Below the pieces are notes generated by a model that did no database searches, was not told the origin of the DNA, and saw only the letters and a program-made list of their open reading frames with translations. A program made the position numbers and the translations under genes. A stretch of 44,662 bases of DNA, from assembly GCF_000337475.1 (NCBI RefSeq), contig NZ_AOIT01000021.1, positions 1 through 44,662 on the forward strand, given 5' to 3'. Source of the stretch: Natrinema limicola JCM 13563 (GTDB taxonomy: Archaea > Halobacteriota > Halobacteria > Halobacteriales > Natrialbaceae). Shown one piece after another: positions 32,430 to 40,550 of the stretch. Numbering within the stretch: position 1 is the first letter of the stretch; every line of letters starts with the position of its first letter.

Positions 32430-32941
32430 AAACCTACGGCACCGAACCAGGGGCACCGACGCCGGTCCAGGTCGGCATCTCCGAACTGGCCATCAGCGAC
32501 GGTGACGACACGCTCAAGTCCTACGGACTGGGCTCGTGTCTGGCCATCGCGCTTTACGATCCGAAAACGGGGATCGGTGGCTTAGCCCACGCCATGTTAC
32601 CAGATGGCGATGCCGCCGAAAACAGCGACCGCAAACCCGGCAAATACGCCGACACGGCGATCCGCGCGCTGCTCCGCCGGATGGTCGAGCAGGGTGCCCA
32701 CTACACCGACGTCGAGGCGAAGATCGCCGGCGGCAGCGACATGTTCGAGTTCGAGAGCTTCGGCGAGGGCGTCGGCCAGCGAAACGTCGCGGCCGCGAAA
32801 GCCGAACTCGAGAAACTCGGCGTCCCGCTCGAGGCCGAAGACGTCGGCGGCGACTACGGCCGGACCGTCGAGTTTACACCCGGGACCGGGACGCTCATCG
32901 TCAAGTCCTCGAACAGCGACAACGGAGTGACGAAGCTGTGA
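32426..32941 (+). CDS. cheD: Chemoreceptor glutamine deamidase CheD
   Basis: This 171-residue deamidase converts specific transducer glutamines to glutamate and is bound by CheC. The active-site Cys is in YGLGSCLAIALYD and the His in IGGLAHAMLPDG, with the third region AKIAGGSDMFEF and the end GTGTLIVKSSNSD all as expected. It starts in a 4-base overlap with the double CheC gene, and its stop overlaps the GTG start of cheR (GTGA). Confidence 0.94.
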   Translation: MKTYGTEPGAPTPVQVGISELAISDGDDTLKSYGLGSCLAIALYDPKTGIGGLAHAMLPDGDAAENSDRKPGKYADTAIRALLRRMVEQGAHYTDVEAKIAGGSDMFEFESFGEGVGQRNVAAAKAELEKLGVPLEAEDVGGDYGRTVEFTPGTGTLIVKSSNSDNGVTKL

Positions 32942-33828
32942 TCGACGGCACAGAAGAGACCGGCTTTGACTCCGATCGCGTCGGTGACGACGACGCGTTC
33001 GATGACGTCCTCACGTTCGTCGAGAACGAACTGGCCTTCGCGACGAGCCACTACAACGACAGTTATCTCGATCGGCGGGTCTCCTCGCGGATGCGTCGCA
33101 CCCAATGTGAGACCTACGAAGCATACTTCGAGAAACTGCGAACCGATCCAAACGAACAGAAGGCACTGCTCGAGGCACTCAGCATTAACGTCACGGGCTT
33201 CTTTCGTAACCCTGACGTCTGGTCTGGAATCCGAACGGTCCTCCGGCGACTCTCCGATCGGACCGACACCGTCCGGGTCTGGAGTGCTGCCTGTGCCGAC
33301 GGTCGGGAACCGTACTCGCTGTCGATGCTCGCCCACGACGATCCCGAGATCGACGAGTCGTCAGTCGCAATCCTCGGAACCGATATCAGCGAGCCGGCCC
33401 TCGAGACGGCCCGGACGGGCGTCTACGAGGAATCTCGAACCGTCGACTTAGATGACCAGCTTTCTTTTCTCGACGACTACCATCGCTACGTCGATGTCGA
33501 CGGCCGGACCTTCCAGATCAGCGACGTCGTGAAACGAAACGTCCGCTTCCGGCGTCACGACCTGATCAACGACGATCCGAAGTCGGGGTTCGACCTCGTC
33601 GTCTGTCGTAACCTGTTTATCTACATCGACAACGCGTACAAGGAGTCGATGCTCGAGACCATCGCGCGCTCACTGCGACCCGACGGCTATCTCGTCATCG
33701 GGAAAGCCGAGACGATTCCACCGACACTCAAGTCAGCGTTTACTGTCTGTGAGGCACGGTTGCGTATTTATCAGCGAGACAATAAGGCTGCCCACGCCGG
33801 CTGGCCCGACCATCGCTCGAACTCCTGA
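32938..33828 (+). CDS. cheR: Chemotaxis protein methyltransferase CheR
   Basis: This enzyme uses S-adenosylmethionine to methylate transducer glutamates, opposing CheB. The 296 residues contain NDSYLDRRVSSRMRRT in the N-terminal helical domain, LSINVTGFFRNPDVW, the SAM-binding VRVWSAACADGREPYSLSML and the later FDLVVCRNLFIYIDN and LRPDGYLVIGKAE. I choose the GTG at 32938, which overlaps the cheD stop. The same frame is open far upstream, but only as a shadow of cheD. It is the last gene of the che operon; no CheF/DUF439 gene, the usual haloarchaeal link to the archaellum, follows in this window. Confidence 0.93.
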   Translation: MIDGTEETGFDSDRVGDDDAFDDVLTFVENELAFATSHYNDSYLDRRVSSRMRRTQCETYEAYFEKLRTDPNEQKALLEALSINVTGFFRNPDVWSGIRTVLRRLSDRTDTVRVWSAACADGREPYSLSMLAHDDPEIDESSVAILGTDISEPALETARTGVYEESRTVDLDDQLSFLDDYHRYVDVDGRTFQISDVVKRNVRFRRHDLINDDPKSGFDLVVCRNLFIYIDNAYKESMLETIARSLRPDGYLVIGKAETIPPTLKSAFTVCEARLRIYQRDNKAAHAGWPDHRSNS

Positions 33829-33905
33829 CGACCCCTGGTGCGGTTTGTTCGGAAACTGGAATCCAACCGACCGTTACATGTCTGCTCACGGATTAGGTCC
33901 ACCGA

Positions 33906-35159
33906 ATGCCTTCCTTCGACCTTGGCTCGTTCGTTGCCCGCGCCGCGACGCTGGTCGATTCCTCGCCGCCGGCAACCAAACAGGAAACCCGCCGCTGGCT
34001 CGTCGAACCGTTTCTCGAGACGCTTGGCTGGACCGTCCGTGCCGACTCGTGTCTGCCCGATCGGGTCGTCGACGAGACGCACCTCGAGTACGTGCTGACT
34101 GTCGAGTCGGTTCCGGCCCTGTTCGTCGCTGTCGAGTCCGCCACCGAGTCGTTGGATGGCACACGAGCGAACGCGATCCAGTCAGCGATGGCGTGGTCCG
34201 GCGTCGACCGGGCGATCTACACGAACGGCCGCGACTATCTCTTGCTGGCCGGCTCGAGCGAACTCGACTACTGTGCGCTCGAACTCGCCGAACTCGAGGC
34301 CAACGAGTCAGTGATCGCAACCTACTCGCGGGCAGCACTCGGCCAACAACTCGGGCGACACACCCGGGCGCACGTCGCCCGGCAACTCGCCGTCGAACGG
34401 CCAGCCCTGACTGACGAGATTACCGATCGCCTCACGGACGCCGTCGCCCAGGGCGAGGTCTACGCCGACGAGTTCGCGTCCGCAACCGATCGATTCCTCG
34501 AGCAACTGCTCGTCACCTTCGCTGAATACGAGTCGAGCCGCCCCAACGCCGATACAGACACCGCTGCGGACGTGTCGGTCCAGTTCAGCGAATCGGCGAT
34601 CACGGACGACAGCCAGTCACCACCGTCCGGATCGGTATCGTCCGCTCGCTCCGACTCGAGCGGTCCCGAACAGGACGACGATGTCGCCAGTGGCGACGCC
34701 GAACCAGAAACCCGGACGGACGAGAACGCCGCCGACACGGACGCCACCGATTCGGACCACGCGACCGGCCACAGCGACACCGACGCGACCGGGGCCGACA
34801 GCACTGCCGCGACCGACGACGGCGAGTACGTCGTCCGCTTTTTCAACGAGCGCGGCTCGATCGGCGCGGTCGGCCACTCGAGTGCGGCCGGTGCACTCGT
34901 CGAAGCCGCCGAATATCTGCTCGAACGCGGCCTCGCCGGCGTCGAGGTCCCATGGGCGCCGGACGACGACGGAACGACGGTGCTGAACGACGCCCCTGTC
35001 CGCGCCGACGGATCGCCGATGGACGACCCGAAGCCACTCTCGAGGGGGCTCTATCTCGAGACTGCAGGAGATATTGATGAGCAGGCAGCTCGCGTCGAAG
35101 CCTTGACCGAGCGTGCCGGATTACGTGCGATGGTGACTGGTGATTGGGAGCCGAAGTAA
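33906..35159 (+). CDS. HsdR-N-like (PD-(D/E)XK-fold) protein with a variable acidic middle
   Basis: The 417-residue protein is of unknown function. Residues 1-125 resemble the N-terminal nuclease-like domain of type I restriction R subunits: KQETRRWLVEPFLETLGW, then a strand HLEYVLTV and ALFVAVESA, and IQSAMAWSGVDRAIYTNGRDY. In active members the strand pair reads D...(E)xK; here the expected lysine motif is VES, so cleavage activity is doubtful. An acidic Asp/Thr/Ser/Ala-rich region follows (about 210-305). Then comes a small C-terminal domain (EYVVRFFNERGSIGAVGHSS, AGALVEAAEYLLERGLAG). It lies between cheR and the convergent pilus operon. It may be a DNA- or partner-binding protein; a role in motility is only suggested by position. 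Confidence 0.5.
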   Translation: MPSFDLGSFVARAATLVDSSPPATKQETRRWLVEPFLETLGWTVRADSCLPDRVVDETHLEYVLTVESVPALFVAVESATESLDGTRANAIQSAMAWSGVDRAIYTNGRDYLLLAGSSELDYCALELAELEANESVIATYSRAALGQQLGRHTRAHVARQLAVERPALTDEITDRLTDAVAQGEVYADEFASATDRFLEQLLVTFAEYESSRPNADTDTAADVSVQFSESAITDDSQSPPSGSVSSARSDSSGPEQDDDVASGDAEPETRTDENAADTDATDSDHATGHSDTDATGADSTAATDDGEYVVRFFNERGSIGAVGHSSAAGALVEAAEYLLERGLAGVEVPWAPDDDGTTVLNDAPVRADGSPMDDPKPLSRGLYLETAGDIDEQAARVEALTERAGLRAMVTGDWEPK

Positions 35160-35178
35160 GTGCAGGACGGATCTGCGA

Positions 35179-35964
35179 TCAGTACTCGATATCAACTTCG
35201 GTGAGCGTGACGACAACTTGGCCGCCGCCGCCGAGGGAACATGTTCCATCATTACCGCCACTCCAGTCATCGAGCGTCGAGTTCCATGCATCCGAATTCT
35301 GGGAGTTTGGATCGACATCTATGGAAACTTCAGCTACCCCGGAGTAGGCCTTGCTGGTCCGATTTACTTCAGATATCGTGAAACCGACTTGGCCGCTACT
35401 CTGTATCGACCGATCGTCCGCCGAAATCGTGACGAGAGAGATCACTGCCGTCTCATCATCACACCGAACCTGTGGCCGCTTAAGAAAGACACTGCCGGAG
35501 TCGTCGCCCCGCACGACGCCACCGCCCTCGTATGCGATTCGGTCGTCATCGACGATATACGTGAACTCGCCTATGTTGACTGTGTCTCCCGTTCCATAGC
35601 TGGAAAACTCGTCTTCCGGTATGTCGACTGTGGATCCCGTTTTTTCTATCGTGATGTTGAGTTTCGTTCCGCCATCGCTCGTTCTAACTGTCCCCTCTTG
35701 AAGCGACAGCTCGCCGCGCCGCGTGTCGATTCCATCGTATCGCATGACGTCGTTGGCGTTCTCCGCAAACGCTTCCATCGCCCGTTCCGCGTTCCGGAGC
35801 TGTTCTCCCTCTTGATAGTCTTGCATCGCCTGGAAGCCAGTCATCGATAGCAGTGTAACCGACCCGAGGATGATCGCGAAAACGAGAATGAATCCGAGGA
35901 CCTCCGATACCCCACGGTCGTTGGTTCGGCCATCTGACCGGATCGAATCAGTCGTTTGTCTCAT
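35179..35964 (-). CDS. Type IV pilin-like protein (DUF7289-like)
   Basis: This 261-residue pilin-like protein has the basic leader SIRSDGRTNDRG, a prepilin-peptidase site between RG and VSEVLGF, and a hydrophobic helix VLGFILVFAIILGSVTLLSM, as in archaeal type IV pilins. The long outer domain is beta-rich with EGTVRTSDGGTKLNITIEKTG-type segments and several N-glycosylation sequons (NITI, NRTS, NSTL). It has two cysteines late in the chain (QVRCDDET and DGTCSLGG) that could form a disulfide. It is the last gene of the seven-gene operon; its ATG overlaps the preceding stop (TAATG). At this size and length it may be a minor or tip pilin. The family name is from memory. Confidence 0.75.
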   Translation of the reverse strand: MRQTTDSIRSDGRTNDRGVSEVLGFILVFAIILGSVTLLSMTGFQAMQDYQEGEQLRNAERAMEAFAENANDVMRYDGIDTRRGELSLQEGTVRTSDGGTKLNITIEKTGSTVDIPEDEFSSYGTGDTVNIGEFTYIVDDDRIAYEGGGVVRGDDSGSVFLKRPQVRCDDETAVISLVTISADDRSIQSSGQVGFTISEVNRTSKAYSGVAEVSIDVDPNSQNSDAWNSTLDDWSGGNDGTCSLGGGGQVVVTLTEVDIEY

Positions 35965-36461
35965 TAGTCAGCCCTCTCGATCGTGACCGTTCCGCTTTCT
36001 TTGGAAATCTCGAGTGAGCCGCCGGAGACTGGTGGCTGTCCATCGTCAAGGTTATCGATTGCGACTGGAACGTATACTTCCGTATCGGCGTTCGATGCTG
36101 TCAATCGGAGACAGTCATTGGTATTGGTAGGCGAATCACTCAGCAGATCTGCGTTTCCGCACTCGTCACTATCCAACAGTTTAACAGTATATCTCGAGTT
36201 CGCGACCGTCCGCGGATGATCAGCAGTGACAGTTACGGACGCATCATCGGTCGCCATTCTGTCGACGCTCTCGATTTCGCCGGCGAGACGCTCGCCGATC
36301 GTCTCGAGTGACGATTCGGCGGACCGTTCTGTTTCGTTCTCGAGGAGGGTCCCGGAGCTAGTCAGCAGTGCAGCGATCAATAGCGTGGTGATCCCAATCG
36401 TGAGGACGTGTGTGATCGTGATCGATGTCCCGCGATCGGTGCGCCGTGGATTGATCCTCAT
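35964..36461 (-). CDS. Type IV pilin-like protein (DUF7266-like)
   Basis: The 165-residue protein has leader MRINPRRTDRG, then a cut site before TSITITHVLTIGITTLLIAALL. The hydrophobic helix is followed by an amphipathic helix with ETERSAESSLETIGERLAGEI. The outer domain has a Cys pair (SDECGNADL and NDCLRLT) and a C-terminal KESGTVTIERAD. This is the layout of a pseudopilin. It overlaps the upstream gene by 4 bases and the downstream one by 1 base, so stoichiometry with its neighbours is probably fixed by coupled translation. Confidence 0.72.
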   Translation of the reverse strand: MRINPRRTDRGTSITITHVLTIGITTLLIAALLTSSGTLLENETERSAESSLETIGERLAGEIESVDRMATDDASVTVTADHPRTVANSRYTVKLLDSDECGNADLLSDSPTNTNDCLRLTASNADTEVYVPVAIDNLDDGQPPVSGGSLEISKESGTVTIERAD

Positions 36462-37309
36462 CCGTTCTCACCGTAAACCTTGATCGTAGCGTCCGTTCGT
36501 TCGTACGAGACTTGGTTCGATTCGTATGTTACGTCAGCTGTGATCTCCCACACGCCCACATCCGTACCAACTGAACTTGACTCAGCAACGAGATCATATT
36601 TGCCATCGAATCTGGAGCCCTCTATCTCGATCGTATCGTATTTGTAATCGTCAGTTGCCGTTATCAGGTCGAGACCAGCGCAATCATACGGTGAGACGTT
36701 GACTTCGCCGGTGACGAGATCAACTCTCGCGGGTCCGTTGAATTCACACGAAGTTCCGTCGAGTTCGTATCGACCTGTCTCTTTAAGAGTGATCTTATCG
36801 TATGTGCCGTCCTTCTGCGTAGCGTTGATAGTGACTGTGCCTGTACTATCTGCGCCCCCCAATTCGAGTTCGAGGTGACCGACGCTTTCGTTGTGCAGAT
36901 CGATCTCATCATCGTTGATTTCTTGGTCCGTTATGACTCCAGCTTGCTCCGCACCGTCAACATCATCAACCTGAATATCTACGACTGCTGACCGGCTTCT
37001 TGCCGTCGTGCTCTGATACTGATCACGGAAGCCACCGGAGTCTATGACTTCGTTATCGAAGTCACTCGGATGGGTATCTCCGCTTTCGTCGAGATTCCAT
37101 CGATGAGCGATTTCCACGAGATTTCGCTCAAGTCCTTGCTCGATCACTTCCGCATCCGCCGTGCTCTGACTCGTGGAACTCGAGGAAATCGTCTCTGTGT
37201 AGAGGACACCGTTGAAGACAACGACGATACCAAGCAGAATGAACGCCAGCGTGATCGCACCGATGAGGATCACCTGGCCCCGATTGCGGCGAGCGGTGGG
37301 AGTTACCAT
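36458..37309 (-). CDS. Type IV pilin-like protein (DUF7261-like)
   Basis: The 283-residue protein has leader MVTPTARRNRG followed by QVILIGAITLAFILLGIVVVF, with the putative prepilin-peptidase cut after the RG. The N-terminal helix continues into a polar region (VIEQGLERNLVEIAHRWN), then a large outer domain with two cysteines (TSCEFNG, SPYDCAGLD) and sequons such as HNESV and INATQ. The length is larger than that of a major pilin, so a minor pilin or assembly pseudopilin is more likely. Its start overlaps the preceding gene by 7 bases. Confidence 0.72.
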   Translation of the reverse strand: MVTPTARRNRGQVILIGAITLAFILLGIVVVFNGVLYTETISSSSTSQSTADAEVIEQGLERNLVEIAHRWNLDESGDTHPSDFDNEVIDSGGFRDQYQSTTARSRSAVVDIQVDDVDGAEQAGVITDQEINDDEIDLHNESVGHLELELGGADSTGTVTINATQKDGTYDKITLKETGRYELDGTSCEFNGPARVDLVTGEVNVSPYDCAGLDLITATDDYKYDTIEIEGSRFDGKYDLVAESSSVGTDVGVWEITADVTYESNQVSYERTDATIKVYGENG

Positions 37310-37932
37310 ACGATCACTCGCACCTCCACGACGTTGTAGACGAGTTCCGTCTCGGTCGTTCCAGAAATGGGATAATCCGTGCTATCATCAGCGTTTTCAA
37401 GTTTGATTCGCTCGTTGGCAGTCAGTTCGTCGTCCTCGTACAACGTAACGACGTAACTCGCGGTCACGGCATCCGGTGACGGCGCACCCTGATAGACCAG
37501 ATACGTGGTCTCGAATTCGTTCGGCGCCTCGGTTTCGGAGACAAGTTCAACATTGTAACTGTAGCCGTTGTTTGCGAACCGCTGTTCTAGTATCCCCCCA
37601 AGTCGCGATTGATTCGCGAATGCTGTCGTATTGTAGGTGGAGTTTCCGTCAGGCCCGGGAACGGACGCCTTGTGAAACTGGTCCTCATCGGTGTTCCAGT
37701 TCCGGATCGTCTCCGAGAGGTTACCGTCCTGATCACTGACCACAAGCGCATCCTTGGCTTCTTGTTGTAGTTGCGCCTGCACGGAACGATCGGACAGTCC
37801 GCCCGACGTTGGCGTAATCACGACCGACTGCAGCGCAAAGAGCACGGCCATCAACACAACCATCGCACTGACGAACCCCTCGAGGGTGTAGGCCTGTCCA
37901 CGATCACCGTTCAGTGAGTCTCTTTTCCACAT
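37303..37932 (-). CDS. Type IV pilin-like protein (DUF7288-like)
   Basis: The 209-residue protein has leader MWKRDSLNGDRG, then a cut site before QAYTLEGFVSAMVVLMAVLF. It has the Glu near position 6 of the mature chain that in many pilins guides assembly. The outer domain is Asn/Thr/Ser-rich with sequons (GNLSETI, GNSTYNTTAF, FANQSR). No cysteines are evident. It follows the preceding pilin gene after 4 bases and overlaps the next by 7. It probably acts in pilus assembly with the other four pilin-like proteins encoded here. Confidence 0.72.
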   Translation of the reverse strand: MWKRDSLNGDRGQAYTLEGFVSAMVVLMAVLFALQSVVITPTSGGLSDRSVQAQLQQEAKDALVVSDQDGNLSETIRNWNTDEDQFHKASVPGPDGNSTYNTTAFANQSRLGGILEQRFANNGYSYNVELVSETEAPNEFETTYLVYQGAPSPDAVTASYVVTLYEDDELTANERIKLENADDSTDYPISGTTETELVYNVVEVRVIVW

Positions 37933-37936
37933 CGTC

Positions 37937-38470
37937 TCACCAAACCCTCACAACGAGTCTGCACGCTGGCTCACAGTCGGAGCCGTCGTTGGTCGTGACG
38001 ATGCGGGCTGAGCTTGCCGCCGCCTGATCATCGTACGCATCGCCAGCAGTCCAATCGTCATCGATGGCAACCGTCTCGTTGAGTTCTGTTACAGTCACGT
38101 TCACTTGATCGATCGCATTATCGTTGCTCGATCGCAGTCCAAGCTCCTCGGTCAGGTCGCCGCTGCGGTATCTCTTGTCGAACTCGGTTTCGTTGAGTTC
38201 ATTCGGCGTCCCCGTCGACGTATCGTTCACGATCCGATCCGCGATCCGATCGGCCTGTGCCGTCTCAGCGCCGCCGACAGAGGAGTCATACGGCGTGACG
38301 AGCGCCGGGAAAAACGAGAAGACGAAGGCGATCGCCAGCAGGAAGACGCCGATACCCACGACGAAGTCCTGGGTGGTCTGGCCCCGCTCGAGCCATGCTG
38401 TCGAAATCGTTCGTGGCCGATGCGCTCGAGTGCGGTCCTGGTCGCGTTGTGATTCCTGTCTCCCACTCAT
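37937..38470 (-). CDS. Type IV pilin-like protein (DUF7287-like)
   Basis: From the ATG at 38470 the protein has 177 residues: a basic leader (SGRQESQRDQDRTRAHRPRT, ending WLERG), then a cut site before QTTQDFVVGIGVFLLAIAFV and the rest of the hydrophobic helix. The outer domain contains a predicted Cys pair near the end (GSDCEPACRLVV). The start at 38470 lies one base after the stop of the platform-protein gene; the frame remains open further upstream, but that would overlap the platform gene. It is the first of five consecutive pilin-like genes. Confidence 0.73.
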   Translation of the reverse strand: MSGRQESQRDQDRTRAHRPRTISTAWLERGQTTQDFVVGIGVFLLAIAFVFSFFPALVTPYDSSVGGAETAQADRIADRIVNDTSTGTPNELNETEFDKRYRSGDLTEELGLRSSNDNAIDQVNVTVTELNETVAIDDDWTAGDAYDDQAAASSARIVTTNDGSDCEPACRLVVRVW

Positions 38471-38471
38471 G

Positions 38472-40550
38472 TTAGGCCACCAGCGTCCAGCCAATGAGTG
38501 CAACCGACGACAGTCCAATGACGTATTTCAGGCCACTCAGCAGGTCGGCATCCCGCATGTAGCCACAGATAAAGCCCGACATGATCGCCTGAAGCGTCAC
38601 CGCGTGGAAGAACAACACCGACAGCATATCGACGTCGATGTTCTCGCTCAGATTTGCCCCGCTCATCGCGCCACCGCCGGCACCACCAGCACCGCCGGCA
38701 CTGCTCGCGCCGGAGCCACCATCGGCGCTCAGTCCGGCCATCGTATCGATGAACTGCGTCTTGAGGATCGCGATCACCGCCAGCACCGTCATGAACGTCA
38801 TGATGATGATCACGATCTGCATGCGCGTGCGCGATTTGCGCTCGCGTTCGATGTCGTCGTGGTTCTCGCTTGCGCGTGCGGCCGTCCGGAGCACTGCCGA
38901 AATCTGGTTTGACGCCTCCTGTGCTTCGGTAATCAGGCGTGTCGTCCGGGCGAGTCGCGGAATGTGGTACTTGTTGTTGAACTCGATGAGCGCCTCTTTC
39001 AGACTCATCCCGAAGTTGACTTTCGTGTGCATCATTTCGAATTCGCGGGCTAATTTGCCGCTCGTGGTATCGGAGACTGCCTTGAGCGACTCGAGGAGCG
39101 TGAGCCCGGTGTCGTTCGAACTCGAGAGTTTGCGAAGATCCTCGGAGAGTTGATTGAGGACGGCGTTTCTGTGGCGGACGTTCCACTCGCGGAAGATCGC
39201 AAGCGGGATGGTGGTGATATACAGCGGCAAGTAGAGGTAGATAACCGTCCCCCAGATCGGCTTCGCCAAGAGCTGTCCCCACGACGTGGGTGCCGACCCG
39301 GTTACGATCGCCGTCACGACGATAAGCAAGGAGATCGGAAGGGTCACGACGAGCGTCATCAGCGGATGATCCCGGAAGAAGAGATGGGGGTTTCGCAGCA
39401 CTTCGATCGTCTCGTGGGTCCCTTCGCGGTTTTTGATCCGATCGAATACGCTGTATTCGCCGGTAAACTGCTCGACGAGGCCGAGACTCAACAGCCCGTC
39501 GTTTTGCCCGGTTTCGGTCCGCTGCTCGGTCGATCCCATCGAGAGGTAGCCGTCGCCGGGCTCGTCGTGTTTGACCGTCGAGACGAGGACGAGAAAGCCG
39601 ACTCCGATCATCGGAATCAGGGCGTAGACGACCATATAGAGCATCTGATCAGTCACGCTGGCGTTCGGAATCATCTTCATCACGACCATGATGATGATGA
39701 GCAACAGCGGGAACAGCGACAGCGTCATGTACATCTCGCCGAACAACTCGAGCGTCTCGAGCGTGAGTTCCTGTTCCTGCTTTGCCGTCCGCATGTGCTT
39801 TTCTTTCTTGTCTTCGAGGAAGCTCTGCATGTCACCGCCGCTGTTGACGATCGAGAGCATGTCGGTCAGGAACTGCGAGAGGTCGTCACTTGGCGTCTCG
39901 AGGGCCTGCTTGCGGATCGCCGTCCGGTAGTCGATATCGAAGTACTCGGTCTCTTTGACGATGCTCTGGAACTCCTTTGCGACCTCGCCGTAGGTGTCGT
40001 CTGCCTGAGCCATCGCCTCGATGATCTCGAGTTGGTTCAGGCCGCCGACCGACAGCGCGTACATGAACGAGACGGAATCGGTCAGTAGCATGTTGATCTC
40101 GCGTTTGCGCGATGAGGCACGCGAGTAGGGGATCGCGACCATCGAGCCGAACCCGACCGCGAAGCCGATCGAGCCAAAGAGCAGTCCGCTGAAGAAGACG
40201 ATGGCCGGCATGCGAAGCATCTCGATGATCGTCAGCATCAGGCCATTGCCGACAGGCATACCGATGATCGGCTCGTTCGAGAGGATGCCGATCGCGAAGA
40301 GACTGTAGCCAAGCAGCAGCCCGATCAGCCAGAGGCTCAACCCACTGATTGCGCCGATGCCAAGCGACCGCGAGAGGTAGAGTTCGACCGTATCGGTCAT
40401 CCGCGCCTGGGCGAGTTTCGTCTCCACGTCGGCGACGAACTCGCTGTCGTCGCCGAACAGCCGATCGTACAGCGGATAGAAGCGATCGCCCAGTGCGTCA
40501 GACCTCGCTGACATACTCGAGCCGCCACTGCTATCGGTTTTCAAACTCAT
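38472..40550 (-). CDS. pilC: Type IV pilus membrane platform protein (TadC/PilC-like)
   Basis: This 692-residue polytopic membrane protein is the platform on which the secretion ATPase drives pilin polymerisation. It contains two type II secretion F-type domains. The first includes SVSFMYALSVGGLNQLEIIEAMAQ and SGGDMQSFLEDKKEKHMR; the second includes SSNDTGLTLLESLKAV and FGMSLKEALIEFNNKYHIPR. Paired membrane helices follow each (for example LFPLLLIIIMVVMKMI and MQIVIIIMTFMTVLAVIAIL). A Gly/Ala/Ser-rich loop (GGSGASSAGGAGGAGGGAMS) sits between the last helices. The ATG at 40550 overlaps the ATPase stop by 4 bases. It corresponds by architecture to the haloarchaeal PilC3 type, an assignment made from memory. 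Confidence 0.85.
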   Translation of the reverse strand: MSLKTDSSGGSSMSARSDALGDRFYPLYDRLFGDDSEFVADVETKLAQARMTDTVELYLSRSLGIGAISGLSLWLIGLLLGYSLFAIGILSNEPIIGMPVGNGLMLTIIEMLRMPAIVFFSGLLFGSIGFAVGFGSMVAIPYSRASSRKREINMLLTDSVSFMYALSVGGLNQLEIIEAMAQADDTYGEVAKEFQSIVKETEYFDIDYRTAIRKQALETPSDDLSQFLTDMLSIVNSGGDMQSFLEDKKEKHMRTAKQEQELTLETLELFGEMYMTLSLFPLLLIIIMVVMKMIPNASVTDQMLYMVVYALIPMIGVGFLVLVSTVKHDEPGDGYLSMGSTEQRTETGQNDGLLSLGLVEQFTGEYSVFDRIKNREGTHETIEVLRNPHLFFRDHPLMTLVVTLPISLLIVVTAIVTGSAPTSWGQLLAKPIWGTVIYLYLPLYITTIPLAIFREWNVRHRNAVLNQLSEDLRKLSSSNDTGLTLLESLKAVSDTTSGKLAREFEMMHTKVNFGMSLKEALIEFNNKYHIPRLARTTRLITEAQEASNQISAVLRTAARASENHDDIERERKSRTRMQIVIIIMTFMTVLAVIAILKTQFIDTMAGLSADGGSGASSAGGAGGAGGGAMSGANLSENIDVDMLSVLFFHAVTLQAIMSGFICGYMRDADLLSGLKYVIGLSSVALIGWTLVA

